From Saprospiraceae bacterium (GTDB lineage Bacteria > Bacteroidota > Bacteroidia > Chitinophagales > Saprospiraceae): 64,000 bases of DNA. The translations under genes were made by a program, and so were the position numbers. The first letter of the stretch is position 1. Every line of letters begins with the position of its first letter. The stretch is taken from contig JAWKLJ010000001.1 in NCBI GenBank assembly GCA_041392805.1, positions 3,162,001 to 3,226,000 of the forward strand. Reading direction: 5' to 3'. Shown one piece after another: positions 18,384 to 27,340 of the stretch. The notes below the pieces were generated by a model. It ran no database searches. It saw only the letters and a list, made by a program, of their open reading frames with translations, and was not told the origin of the DNA.

Positions 18384-18605
18384 ATGAAAGCTTTATTGCT
18401 ATTCAATTTTTTCGGACCTGAGATGCTAGTCATCTTTTTTGCCATCCTCTTGTTGTTCGGTGGAAAGAAAATTCCTGAACTAATGAAAGGCATCGGGAAA
18501 GGCATTCGCGAATTCAATGCAGCAAGATCAACGATCGAAAGCGAATTGAAGGAAGGGATGAAAGAAGTCGACCGCAAGAGTGTAGACGAGAGGGAAAATG
18601 CTTAA
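18384..18605 (+). CDS. tatA: Sec-independent translocase subunit TatA
   Basis: Pore-forming subunit of the twin-arginine pathway, which exports folded proteins across the inner membrane. At 73 residues it has the standard plan: a short membrane helix (about 10-26, PEMLVIFFAILLLFGGKK), the hinge FGGKKIPELMKGIGKGIREF that defines the family, an amphipathic helix, then an acidic/basic tail. No tatC is in the window. A likely Tat substrate, the molybdenum hydroxylase at 51683, carries an Arg-Arg signal. Confidence 0.93.
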   Translation: MKALLLFNFFGPEMLVIFFAILLLFGGKKIPELMKGIGKGIREFNAARSTIESELKEGMKEVDRKSVDERENA

Positions 18606-18827
18606 TGCCTTAAAAGGCAGGCAGCTAAAATAGTTAAAAGGAAATCCTTATTTTAACTGTAACTGTTAGAATGCCTGTTTTTTCGTGCTGACAATCAAGC
18701 TTTTCCAAAGCTACTAGTACCATTTAGCAAGAAAAAAACCTTCTCTGATATTTTTCCTGGGCAGCCAAAAAGAAAACTGTTTTTTTAATTTTCGATTTGG
18801 TGTTAGCCCACAAAAATGTCAGAGGAC

Positions 18828-18870
18828 AAAAAAAGGGAGTCATTCCTTAGAAGATGGAATGACTCCTTTA
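18828..18870. terminator. Bidirectional terminator between tatA and the DUF937 gene
   Basis: Perfect 11-bp stem (GGAGTCATTCC at 18836-18846 with 18856-18866) and a 9-base loop. It has TTTATT on the right and an A-run on the left, which is a T-run on the minus strand. It lies between convergent genes and suits both. Confidence 0.85.
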
Positions 18871-18898
18871 TTATGTCTTATAATACCATATTGGCGTT

Positions 18899-19519
18899 TT
18901 ACTTCTTTCTGCCAAATAATCCGCCCAGAATTTTCATCCCCATATTCGCCACATCATCTACAATGCTGCCATCTCCATCAGCGTCGAGGAACCTGGTCAC
19001 TAAGCTCATAGTAGGATCCTGAGCTTTCTGAGAAACGGTTCCGTTTAACAAGTTAGCCAAACCGCCCACATCTAAGCCTTGCTGACGCTTGGTTTTCCCT
19101 AGCGCCCCCATTAAGAGCGGAGCAAGCATTGTCATCAGATTACCTGTTTTTCCGGAATCCAATCCACTCAACTTACTAATCATATCGATGGCATTTCCTT
19201 GGCGATCACCCAAAATATGATTCACAATGCCAGTACCATTAACAGCACGTGCATTTTGCTGAACCACCTGGCTATTTCCAGAGAACATCCCCATCAAATC
19301 ATCCAGTACACTTCCATCATGATCCCGATCAAGCGCATTGCTAAGGGCAGAAGCGCCTTCCGGTTTGGCAGCATTTTTAGCTAAAGCACCAACGAGGGTG
19401 TTCATAATTCCCGCTGTAGCTGCTGCAGTCTGCTGTTTATCAGAAGCGCCAATTTGCTGCGTCAGTTGGTCGAGCACACCTTCTGAAAGCTGGCCCTTTA
19501 ATAAATCCATAATATCCAT
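18899..19519 (-). CDS. DUF937 protein with two EF-hand-like calcium loops
   Basis: A 206-residue, Gly/Ala/Leu-rich protein of the DUF937 (YidB-like) family, whose biochemical role is unknown. Helical segments such as MDLLKGQLSEGVLDQLTQ and TGNLMTMLAPLLMGALGKTK match the family. It has no signal peptide. Two acidic loops, at 64-74 (DRDHDGSVLDD) and 179-189 (DADGDGSIVDD), have the DxDxDGS pattern of EF-hand or dockerin calcium sites, so calcium binding is plausible. A second ATG three codons in (19510) is possible. Confidence 0.85.
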   Translation of the reverse strand: MDIMDLLKGQLSEGVLDQLTQQIGASDKQQTAAATAGIMNTLVGALAKNAAKPEGASALSNALDRDHDGSVLDDLMGMFSGNSQVVQQNARAVNGTGIVNHILGDRQGNAIDMISKLSGLDSGKTGNLMTMLAPLLMGALGKTKRQQGLDVGGLANLLNGTVSQKAQDPTMSLVTRFLDADGDGSIVDDVANMGMKILGGLFGRKK

Positions 19520-20396
19520 ACACTACTCATTTTTTTTATGAAGAATTTGATGGGGCATACGCAAAAAGAAAAAGCTGCTTTTGTAAAGCCCCTTTTGACT
19601 TTATGCCTATGCTTCAAATGTAAGTAAAAGAATTTAGATTGGCAAAAACGTACCTAAGAGACGGAAAAAAAATAAATGATACCACTTTTGATTCGCTAAA
19701 ATTTTCAAAGCAACTGACAGCAAGGAAGTTGTGTGAAAATATTCGCGAATCTTTAAAAAAAGTGGGAGCATTTATTTCCGTCAAACTACTAATAAGAGTT
19801 ATGATCGACCAAATGAGGGGGATAAAAAATGCCTATTGAGAGAAGTAGCGAAAAACGCAGCGGCAGGGGCTAGTGCCCTTAAGCCCCATTACCGCCGCTG
19901 ATGGTTCAAACTACTCTCTCAATAGGCAAAAGAAGATGGTCCTTGTGGGACCATCAGTTTTCAAATTGTCATTGGGGTTTTCAAATGGTTTATTCAGGGT
20001 TAACAACTTGGTTTAAGGGGTTGGTACTTTCTTATAGTGCCTAAGTATGTTTGAACATGCGGTTTAAGGCCACATACAGACAAGCCCAATAAGATGACCT
20101 ATTGTATTTTCTTGTTTACACTAAAGCTAAAACGTAGTTTTCTCCTAGCATCCCCGAGTACAAACTTCTATCATGTGGACAGAGATATGCATTGGGAAAT
20201 GGATTATAAATTTGAATTGTAAAGGTTTGCTTCGCTAGGAAAGAGGGTTTAGTTAATAGTTAATTTAGGTGTATAGTTAATTCTATAGTAGGAGTATTTG
20301 GAAAAGTTAAATGCTCTTCATTTTAAACACAAACGCAGCTTTAGGATGGCTTATTGCCATAAAGCATAAAAAAATATTTTTTGTTGTACAAAAGAC
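19520..20396. other. Gene-poor 877-bp region
   Basis: No ORF here looks real. A 66-codon frame at 19639-19839 uses a TTG start, has no family resemblance and runs into the left arm of a large nested hairpin. The region holds that hairpin (19831-19927), a following small hairpin, and a further imperfect hairpin near 20038-20073. A non-coding RNA is possible. Confidence 0.5.
19831..19957. ncRNA. Candidate structured RNA: 97-bp nested hairpin plus trailing hairpin
   Basis: The outer arms GCCTATTGAGAGA (19831-19843) pair with 19915-19927. Inside, CAGCGGC pairs with GCCGCTG, and AGGGGCT pairs with AGCCCC around a short apex, so the whole 97 bp folds on itself. Nine bases later GATGGTCC pairs with GGACCATC and is followed by AGTTTT, like a terminator. 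It does not show the conserved elements of SRP RNA, tmRNA or a tRNA. Either strand could be transcribed. It may equally be a hairpin-type mobile repeat. Confidence 0.4.
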
Positions 20397-21827
20397 TTAT
20401 TGGTCGCTATTTACCTTCCTGAGTTTGATGAGTGTTCCAACTTTCAATGGCCGATCCTTGGTCCAGCCATTCAATTGCATAAGACTGAGGTAGTCAACAC
20501 CTTCAATTTGAGCTGCAATTGCGGAAGGTTTTCCCTTTTGGGTAACATAATAATATTCGTATTGCCTGTAGAGATTGAGCAATTGGGGCGCTTTGAAACT
20601 CTCGTGTTCCAGGTATTCAAGCGGAAAAGTAGGAATGGCTTCTACCATTGGGACCGGTTTGGACGGGCGGAATCTCTTGATGGATTTTGGGAAATATAAA
20701 ATCAGTTCCTGTCCAGGTTCTATGGCATCGCTACGCATTTTATTCCAGACCCTAAGCTGATGGGGCGTAACCCCAGCTTCCCGTGCTATAGTCAATAGCG
20801 TTTCTCCTTCTTTGACAATATAGATGCTCTTGATATAGTTCGCATCGGTTTGTTTTTTTGATGGTGCAGCCACAAATACAGGGCTGTCAAAAAAACTGCC
20901 ATGTGCATGATCTGGGCGTTGGGCTTCAAGATAGTCCTTGAAAGCGGGCATAACACGTTTGGGTAGCGTAAGGAAATGCCCCTCCTGATGGGTAGGTATC
21001 AAGCCTTTTTTATAAGATGGGTTGAGGGTCTCTATCACCTCTAAGGGAAGTTCCGTTAATTGCACAATTTGATAAAAATTGATGGCATGGTAAATTTTTA
21101 TCGTCTCCGTAATTTGGATATCCAAATCAGGATAATCAGGTGTTAAATCATGTAGGTCATAATAGTTTAAAAGATAATTAACGGCGATAAAAGCCGGTAC
21201 ATAATTGCGGGTCTCTTTAGGTAAAAAACGTTGAATTTGCCAAAAATCCTTGCTTCGCCCTCTTTTGATGGCCCGGCGAACACGACCCGAGCCCGAGTTG
21301 TAGGCGGCCAAGGCCAGGGCCCAGTCATCAAACCGGTCATACTGCCTGCCTAGATATATCATGGCTGCTTCGGTCGACTTACGAGGGTCCCAACGTTCAT
21401 CTACTTCACTGTCTATTTGCAATCCCAGCGATTCTCCGGTGGCAGGCATGAATTGCCAAAGTCCGCCAGCTCCAACCCTAGAAATAGCCTGTGGATTCAG
21501 CGCTGATTCTACTATCGCAAGGTATTTTAACCCTTGTGGAAGACCATATTCTTCCAAGTACTGTTCGAAGATGGGAAAATAGAGCGCCGTTCGGCCAAGT
21601 ATTTTTTCTGCGCTTGCTCTATTCCTGATCAAATAGCCCTTTAGGTACCCCTTCACCGCCGTGACATAACGAGGAGATACGACCTCATCTGACAAGGTTT
21701 TGAGACGTTCCTGTATAGCTATTTCATCAAATTCTATTGTTTCGGGATCGGTGGTGGCTAGTAGTTTATTTGAAAAAACACCAAGCAAAAGAAAAAATAA
21801 AAGGTAATGTCGAGTAAAAAACTGCAT
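20397..21827 (-). CDS. MltD-like membrane-bound lytic murein transglycosylase with LysM domains
   Basis: Cleaves peptidoglycan glycan strands in the periplasm. From the ATG at 21827 the product is 476 residues, with signal peptide MQFFTRHYLLFFLLLGVFSN. The SLT domain has the catalytic glutamate (about residue 107) in YLAIVESALNPQAIS, then GAGGLWQFMPATG and AYNSGSGRVRRAI, all family hallmarks. A LysM domain follows (YIVKEGETLLTIAREAGV), and a more diverged second LysM-like segment is at the C-terminus (YYVTQKGKPSAIAAQI). The shorter start is preferred because the upstream in-frame ATG at 21854 lies inside the -7 promoter element. Confidence 0.93.
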   Translation of the reverse strand: MQFFTRHYLLFFLLLGVFSNKLLATTDPETIEFDEIAIQERLKTLSDEVVSPRYVTAVKGYLKGYLIRNRASAEKILGRTALYFPIFEQYLEEYGLPQGLKYLAIVESALNPQAISRVGAGGLWQFMPATGESLGLQIDSEVDERWDPRKSTEAAMIYLGRQYDRFDDWALALAAYNSGSGRVRRAIKRGRSKDFWQIQRFLPKETRNYVPAFIAVNYLLNYYDLHDLTPDYPDLDIQITETIKIYHAINFYQIVQLTELPLEVIETLNPSYKKGLIPTHQEGHFLTLPKRVMPAFKDYLEAQRPDHAHGSFFDSPVFVAAPSKKQTDANYIKSIYIVKEGETLLTIAREAGVTPHQLRVWNKMRSDAIEPGQELILYFPKSIKRFRPSKPVPMVEAIPTFPLEYLEHESFKAPQLLNLYRQYEYYYVTQKGKPSAIAAQIEGVDYLSLMQLNGWTKDRPLKVGTLIKLRKVNSDQ

Positions 21828-21851
21828 ATTGCTAGGGTTATTTAAATGGGG

Positions 21852-21859
21852 CAAAGATA
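21852..21859 (-). promoter_or_regulatory. Candidate -7 element for the lytic transglycosylase
   Basis: The minus strand reads TATCTTTG, 25 bp upstream of the ATG at 21827. It overlaps the alternative upstream ATG (21854), which argues against that start. Confidence 0.55.
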
Positions 21860-22029
21860 ACAGAATTCAAACAATGTTTTAATGGGGTTTTAAACAGTTC
21901 TTATTATACGGCCATCTTTTGGGTAAAGTTACTTCAATCTATTTAGGGAAAGGTAAAAACCCTAAATGGAATAGTGAAACAATGTACTCTTTTTTATGCT
22001 AATTAATTGTAAACCTTAATGTTCTGGAA

Positions 22030-23133
22030 GTGCGAAAGAAAGATAATCATTTTTGCAGAAAAAAAAATTTTTCAGTTGTTTCAAACCGTTATTGTTCCTT
22101 CTTTTTTTTCTTACTGACTACTTTGCTCAGTTGCCGTTCATCAACGGATGCTCCCTTGGAAGTAACAAGGGCCTTTTATCATTGGCAAACCCAACTAAAC
22201 CTTACCGAAGAAGAACAAGCCTACCTCAAGGCATCGGAAACCAATCGACTCTATGTTAAGTTTTTTGATATTGACTGGGATGCTACCCGAGCAGAACCCA
22301 TTCCACTTGCCATTCTAAGGGTTGATACGCTTTCTGCTCTTTCCACCGAAATCATCCCTACGGTCTTTATCACCAACCGGAGTTTGCTGCAACTCCCTGA
22401 ATCAGCCATTGAGTCGTTGGCCCTTCGAATCTACAAACTCCTGATGCAGCTATGTGAACAATTCCCCAATACCCAATTTCCGGGCATTCAAATTGATTGT
22501 GACTGGTCTGGCCAAAGCAAAGACAAATATTTCAAACTCCTACAGGTACTTCGTCGCCAAGCCATGACTCCCGACATGGAACTCAGCGTCACCATTCGCC
22601 TTCATCAGCTCAAATATCCCAAGCAGACTGGGGTGCCCCCTGCTGACCGAGGAATGTTGATGTTTTATAACATGGGGGAAGTAACTGATTGGAATGAACC
22701 TAATTCTATCCTCAACCTTTCAACGGCAGCAGCGTATTTGTCTTCTCGCAACAACTACCCGCTAGCACTTGATCTCGCCCTGCCCTTATTCCATTGGGGA
22801 GTCTTGTTTAGAGAAGGGCAAATGATTAAACTCATCAATGGATTGACAGATAAGGACTTACAAGACACTAGTCGGTTTCAAATCCAGGACAGCACACATT
22901 TTAGGGTGATAAAAAGCACCTATTTGGATGGGTATTACTTATATACTGGCGATGTGCTTCGTTTGGAGTATATTACTCCTGCCGACTTATCCGCAGCTGT
23001 TCAAATGTTGAAGCCTTTTTTTCCACGGAAAAGCTTTACATTAGCTTATTATCATTTGGATACGCCCATTTTAAAAAGATTTCCCCATGCAGTTCTATCA
23101 AAGCTGGCTGAACAGTTTGAAATGGAAGAATAG
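22030..23133 (+). CDS. Unrecognised lipoprotein, barrel-like fold possible
   Basis: A 367-residue predicted lipoprotein: a basic leader, the hydrophobic stretch CSFFFFLLTTLLSC with lipobox LLSC, then a mature part starting RSSTDAPLEV. I do not recognise the family with certainty. The segments VYVKFFDIDW-like LYVKFFDIDWDATRAE, FPGIQIDCDWSGQSKDKYF and NYPLALDLALPLFHWGVLF have the strand-plus-acid pattern of a TIM-barrel glycoside-hydrolase-like protein (reminiscent of DUF3142), which is weak evidence. The start is GTG at 22030; a later start would lose the signal peptide. It overlaps the next gene by 47 bp, so the two are surely co-transcribed. Confidence 0.8.
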   Translation: MRKKDNHFCRKKNFSVVSNRYCSFFFFLLTTLLSCRSSTDAPLEVTRAFYHWQTQLNLTEEEQAYLKASETNRLYVKFFDIDWDATRAEPIPLAILRVDTLSALSTEIIPTVFITNRSLLQLPESAIESLALRIYKLLMQLCEQFPNTQFPGIQIDCDWSGQSKDKYFKLLQVLRRQAMTPDMELSVTIRLHQLKYPKQTGVPPADRGMLMFYNMGEVTDWNEPNSILNLSTAAAYLSSRNNYPLALDLALPLFHWGVLFREGQMIKLINGLTDKDLQDTSRFQIQDSTHFRVIKSTYLDGYYLYTGDVLRLEYITPADLSAAVQMLKPFFPRKSFTLAYYHLDTPILKRFPHAVLSKLAEQFEMEE

Positions 23134-25447
23134 GAAGCCGCTTCCTGTCTCCCATTTCCGCTATTTATTTAGGCCCTCCACAAAAAATCTGGCCGTTTTT
23201 ATATTGTCTATGTTGCTTTTGCCAACGCGAAGTGCAACCAACTGCGGTCCACTCGAGCGCCAATTTCATGGTTACTCCTTTATTAATCCCTTTATCGGCA
23301 ATTTAAGGTCGCCCTACGCGCCTTTCACCCTTGGATTCTCCGCTGTTTTCAAATACTACCCTGGGAAAAAAACCGTGCAGGAGCAAGAAAATATTCGAGA
23401 ATGGTGGGAGCGCTATTGTGAAGTACCTAATAAGGCTGATATAGACTATGTTGTTTATGCTGCCAGCATTTACGAATTAAATGAATTACGAGCTACCCTT
23501 GAAGGAGAGTTGCTCCCCCTGAGCACGATTGGCCCTCCGATGTCCACTAATTCTTTTTCGCGTTATCTGCATAAACACAAATGTATTGAAGCTATTGATT
23601 ACCTCGTCTTTGCCAAACAATGTGAGCCCCATGCCCAGGCTCGGAATCCTTGGGAGGTTTCACAAAAAGACCTCAATGAGATGGAAAACCTCATTGATCG
23701 TGGCCAGGATTTGTTTCGTCAGACCAAGTCCGAATATTTTCGGCTGCGTTATGTCTATCAAATTGTTCGAATGGCCCATTATACCAAAAATTATCGCCAG
23801 ACGGTAGAACTATACGAATACCTCATGCCCAAGGTCGATAACGATCCAAGTTTGATTGAATATTGGACCCTTGGCCACTATGCAGGAGCCTTGCTCGAAT
23901 TGGGGCAGGAGGTAAAAGCGGCCTATCTGTTTTCTCGCATTTTTGACGAATGTCCCAGCAAGCGAGGGCCTGCTTTTGAAAGTTTTCGTTTAAAAACAGA
24001 CGAAGATTGGGAGGCATGTTTATTGATGTGCAAAAACGAGCACGAAAGAGCTGTCCTCCATGTGTTACGCGCCTCTTCCGAAAATGCCGTGCTGGTGGAG
24101 GAAATGAGAAATATCTACCGATACGAACCTGCCAATGAAAACCTGGACTTACTGATGCTCCGAGAATTGAAACGGCTGGAGAAGGACTTATTAGGGCTGG
24201 ATTTTAATAACAAAAGACGCCAAAATGAACGCGATTTTAACATCCCACGCCCCCAAGCAGGCGAAAAGGTGATCGAACTTCAAACCTTTATCCGAGAAAT
24301 TGAAAATAATCCGGCCTTAAGGCGACCCGAGTTCTGGAAATTGGCTAAAGGCTACCTGGAATTACTTGCCGGCAACTATTATTTCGCCTCTCAGACCTTT
24401 ACCGAGGCCCGAAAAATGATAGACAATGATACCTTGAAAAACCAATTAGATGCCTTTGAATTGGCTTTAAGGATAAGCGACTGGTCGAAACCGGATGATG
24501 CCGTGGAAGAACAAGCAGCTGATATCCAGCGTACGAGTGCTGTTTATCGAACCTATCCAGATTTTCCCGACTTCATGCGAGATAAGCTAAGCAAACTCTA
24601 TAATGATCATGGTGATGAAGGAAAGGCTTTTTTAGCCCAGTATTCCATCAAAGACATGAAGGTGAACCTGGGTGAAGACATGATCGACAATCTCCTTGAA
24701 ATTTGTTCAAATGAATATGCTAATCGCTTTGAAAGGAGTTTGATCATTAAAACCGACGGATCCACCATAGAAGAGGACCTGCTAAATATCAAAACCAATC
24801 TGTTTTTAAGTCGAGGGGAGGTAGAAAAAGCCTTGGAAACCTTCAAGCGGATCGCGCCTGAAAATTGGGATGATTTTGGACTGTTCTATCCTTATCTCGA
24901 ACAATTCAAAGATACGGTCAATTATTCTTTGCCTAGTTCGGTTCAGGTATTTAATAAGGGGGAAATGTTGCAGGATATGGTTCGATTGGAATACCTGGCA
25001 GAGGCAGAACAAGACCGGGACAAGGCTGCTGTTATTTATTATAGGCTGGGTTTAGCTTTTTACAATATGACTTATTTTGGTTATAGCTGGAAAGCGTTAG
25101 ATTCATTCCGAAGCGGCTCAAGTTTGAAGCGTGTGAATAGAGAAAGTAAAAGCCAGTTGGTGTCTCATCCCAACTATCCTTTAGGAAATCGGGAGTTTTT
25201 TGATTGCTCGGCTGCCAGGCGTTATTTTGAACGGGCCAGAATTACCGCCATTAGTCGGGAGATTTCGGCCAAAGCACTCTTTATGGCCGCCAAATGTGAA
25301 CAAAATGCCTATTTTATTTATGCCCCACCGGGGAGTACCCCCCTTCGGGAAAATTTTGCTTTACTAAAAGAAAGTTATGCCGATACCGATGCATATCAAC
25401 TTATAAAATCGAAATGCAAATATTTTGAAGCTTATGTAGCTAAGTAA
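23087..25447 (+). CDS. Large exported helical-repeat protein of unknown function
   Basis: A 786-residue protein with a long basic leader and one hydrophobic segment (about residues 34-47, NLAVFILSMLLLPT), so it is exported or anchored. The rest is mostly helical with TPR-like spacing (for example YRQTVELYEYLMPKV, GHYAGALLELGQEVKAAYLFSRIF and AVIYYRLGLAFYNMTYFG). No catalytic motif is seen. The start overlaps the previous lipoprotein gene by 47 bp, and a small lipoprotein follows after 18 bp. This points to a three-protein envelope assembly in which this subunit could be the scaffold (inference). Confidence 0.85.
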   Translation: MQFYQSWLNSLKWKNRKPLPVSHFRYLFRPSTKNLAVFILSMLLLPTRSATNCGPLERQFHGYSFINPFIGNLRSPYAPFTLGFSAVFKYYPGKKTVQEQENIREWWERYCEVPNKADIDYVVYAASIYELNELRATLEGELLPLSTIGPPMSTNSFSRYLHKHKCIEAIDYLVFAKQCEPHAQARNPWEVSQKDLNEMENLIDRGQDLFRQTKSEYFRLRYVYQIVRMAHYTKNYRQTVELYEYLMPKVDNDPSLIEYWTLGHYAGALLELGQEVKAAYLFSRIFDECPSKRGPAFESFRLKTDEDWEACLLMCKNEHERAVLHVLRASSENAVLVEEMRNIYRYEPANENLDLLMLRELKRLEKDLLGLDFNNKRRQNERDFNIPRPQAGEKVIELQTFIREIENNPALRRPEFWKLAKGYLELLAGNYYFASQTFTEARKMIDNDTLKNQLDAFELALRISDWSKPDDAVEEQAADIQRTSAVYRTYPDFPDFMRDKLSKLYNDHGDEGKAFLAQYSIKDMKVNLGEDMIDNLLEICSNEYANRFERSLIIKTDGSTIEEDLLNIKTNLFLSRGEVEKALETFKRIAPENWDDFGLFYPYLEQFKDTVNYSLPSSVQVFNKGEMLQDMVRLEYLAEAEQDRDKAAVIYYRLGLAFYNMTYFGYSWKALDSFRSGSSLKRVNRESKSQLVSHPNYPLGNREFFDCSAARRYFERARITAISREISAKALFMAAKCEQNAYFIYAPPGSTPLRENFALLKESYADTDAYQLIKSKCKYFEAYVAK

Positions 25448-25465
25448 TGATAAAACAAATTACCT

Positions 25466-25873
25466 ATGAAAAAACTACACCTACTCATGATGATGTTCTG
25501 TCTGATGGCAGTTCAATGCGACCACTTCCCTACGTTTGCCCTAGGAGAACCTTTTACGCTAAAAATTGGAGAAAAGAAGGTCGACAGTCAAAACAAAGAT
25601 CTGCTCGTTCATTTTAACAAGGTCAAACAAGATTCACGCTGCCCTAAAGGCGTCAATTGTGTTTGGGAAGGAGAAGTAGTGGCAGAGTTAGTATTGGGTA
25701 AATTAGGAAAAGATACCTTGGAATTAACTTTCCGTCCAGGGCGGGAAAAAGCAGCAGTAGGACGGGCAATGGGCCATCATTTTCGTTTCCAGGAAGTAAA
25801 GCCCTATCCCGAAAAAGGGGTAGCGCTAAAAGCAGAGGATTATATTATCACTTTAGAGGTTAAGGCAGAATAG
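25466..25873 (+). CDS. Small lipoprotein with DSRCP..VNCVWEG motif
   Basis: A 135-residue predicted lipoprotein: signal MKKLHLLMMMFCLMAVQC with Cys18 as acylation site. The mature part is a small beta-rich domain with the motif DSRCPKGVNCVWEGEV. This two-cysteine motif recurs in short uncharacterised Bacteroidota secreted proteins and probably makes a disulfide. The protein ends in a regular strand (DYIITLEVKAE). It is the last gene of the 22030-25873 unit and is followed by a hairpin terminator. Confidence 0.8.
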   Translation: MKKLHLLMMMFCLMAVQCDHFPTFALGEPFTLKIGEKKVDSQNKDLLVHFNKVKQDSRCPKGVNCVWEGEVVAELVLGKLGKDTLELTFRPGREKAAVGRAMGHHFRFQEVKPYPEKGVALKAEDYIITLEVKAE

Positions 25874-25883
25874 CATAGGATAT

Positions 25884-25925
25884 AAAAAAAGGAGGCAATC
25901 ACTTGTAGTGATCGCCTCTTGTATA
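25884..25925. terminator. Hairpin terminator after the three-gene envelope operon
   Basis: A 12-bp stem with one mismatch (25892-25903 with 25907-25918) and a 3-base loop, with an A-run before it and a short T-rich tail after it. It lies in the convergent gap and may work in both directions. Confidence 0.7.
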
Positions 25926-26166
25926 ACCCCAAAAAACCAAATGAAAACTATCGTTATATATCTTTATTCAAATTGAAGCGTTTGGAAACGCTGAAAGTAT
26001 TAAAGCTAATTAAGATTGACTGTGCACGCACCAATTGCAATCTTATTCCTCTTCAACACTATGCAAAGAAATAGAATATTTTTGAAAAAATGCCATTTTT
26101 TATTCCTTTTTATTGCTAAATAAAATAAAAAATAGTTTAACCCTTGCTTTTAGGAATAGTAAGGGC

Positions 26167-27042
26167 TTAAAAACTAAATCCTATCGAGGCCTGAAAACTT
26201 AAGTTTGGGTCTTTATCTGCACGTGTAACAAAGGTTTGCTGCGTATCTAATCGCACGTTTGAAATATCTGCTGCTGTTTTTGTTACATCATTTAATCCGT
26301 AATTGGCCCTAAACCCAAGGTACAAGCCTCTATTCAAATAAAAACCTATTCCCCCAACTAGTCCAAAATCAAGTCGGTTGAATAAAGATTCATCGCCACT
26401 TTTCTGTAAATAATAAGCACCTATTGTTGAAGGTATATCAATTTGAGATCCTCCTATCGCTACTTTTTTGGTAATATCGGTCTTGGCTTCCCCTGGCTTA
26501 TCACTAAAATAGTTATGATCCAGGGTGACCGTAAATAAACCAATTGTAGAACCATTCAGGGTTTGACCATTGAAGGTCGTCTCTCCGGTTCCGCGTGCAG
26601 AAATCATAACCGCAGCGTTCAGGCCTCCTGACACTTCAACCCTCCCCAGTTTCAGATAAGCCATCACTGGAAGGTCAACATATGTATTAGAAATTTTCAA
26701 ATCGGTAATTCTCGTTCCAACCCCAATGAGCGGTGTATTACCTGTAGGGTTAAATATCCAATAGGATTGGCCATCAAAACTGTAATCTGTTCCTTTTTGG
26801 CTATATAATAATTCTGCTCTAAACCCAAAATTATCCGTCAATTTCAGGTTAAAAGCGGCACCAATGTGGAACCCGGTATTAAAACCAAAGTCCTCCACAG
26901 CTTCACCACTGTTGTCTGTTTCGATTTCACCTGAAAAGGTGGAAAAATTAAGCCCAGCCTTAAATCCACCAGAAAAGCTTTGGCTCCATCCGGCACTACT
27001 CCCGATTAGAAGTAGAAACAATAGGGAAAAAATCCGATTCAT
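26167..27042 (-). CDS. PorT-family outer-membrane beta-barrel protein
   Basis: Predicted barrel of 291 residues from the ATG at 27042, which yields the signal peptide MNRIFSLLFLLLIGSSAGWS. The frame is open 61 codons further upstream, but that part is not signal-like and runs through a dispersed repeat. The mature protein opens with SFSGGFKAGLNFSTFSGEIE, the standard PorT-like opening, and has long amphipathic strands (FNLKLTDNFGFRAELLYSQKG, split by turns) and a final aromatic strand ending in FSF. Function unknown; the third barrel of this kind in the window. Confidence 0.85.
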   Translation of the reverse strand: MNRIFSLLFLLLIGSSAGWSQSFSGGFKAGLNFSTFSGEIETDNSGEAVEDFGFNTGFHIGAAFNLKLTDNFGFRAELLYSQKGTDYSFDGQSYWIFNPTGNTPLIGVGTRITDLKISNTYVDLPVMAYLKLGRVEVSGGLNAAVMISARGTGETTFNGQTLNGSTIGLFTVTLDHNYFSDKPGEAKTDITKKVAIGGSQIDIPSTIGAYYLQKSGDESLFNRLDFGLVGGIGFYLNRGLYLGFRANYGLNDVTKTAADISNVRLDTQQTFVTRADKDPNLSFQASIGFSF

Positions 27043-27056
27043 GCATTTTTTTTTTG

Positions 27057-27119
27057 TTCTCCGACAATTTTGGTGTTCTGGAATCGAGGGAAAGTAAAAT
27101 GCGCAGCTTTTTATTGTCG
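27057..27119. repeat. Dispersed hairpin repeat, TCTCTGACAATTT family (second copy)
   Basis: TTCTCCGACAATTTTGG at 27057 and GAGGGAAAGTAAAA downstream match the element at 14044 (TTCTCTGACAATTTCTG and CAAGGGAAAGCAAAA) in the same order. ATTGTCG at 27113-27119 pairs back with the left arm. It sits directly upstream of the barrel gene, where it may carry that gene's promoter. Confidence 0.55.
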
Positions 27120-27340
27120 CTTTAACTGTCACGTTCCTTTGACCACAAAAATTACCTGAGAAGTTTCTTTTCGATATATAAATGCTAAGAGTTTGTTTGG
27201 GGGTCAACCCTTTATTAACCTTCAAACAAGCTCTAAAACGCCTAAATTATAGAGTCCCTTCCAAGCAAATTCGGTTGGTCGCAACTTCTCTTTTTTCTTT
27301 CGATCATTTTTCAGCCCTTAAAGGTAATAGAAAAATAGTT

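Noticed and set aside
19639..19839. 66-residue frame with TTG start in the gene-poor region
   Set aside because: No signal, family or promoter, and it ends inside the arm of the large hairpin; judged non-coding.
19831..19927. SRP RNA, tmRNA or tRNA
   Set aside because: GGTTCAAACT looks like a T-loop, but the flanking bases do not form a T-stem, there is no CCA end or anticodon arm, and the SRP apical motif is missing.
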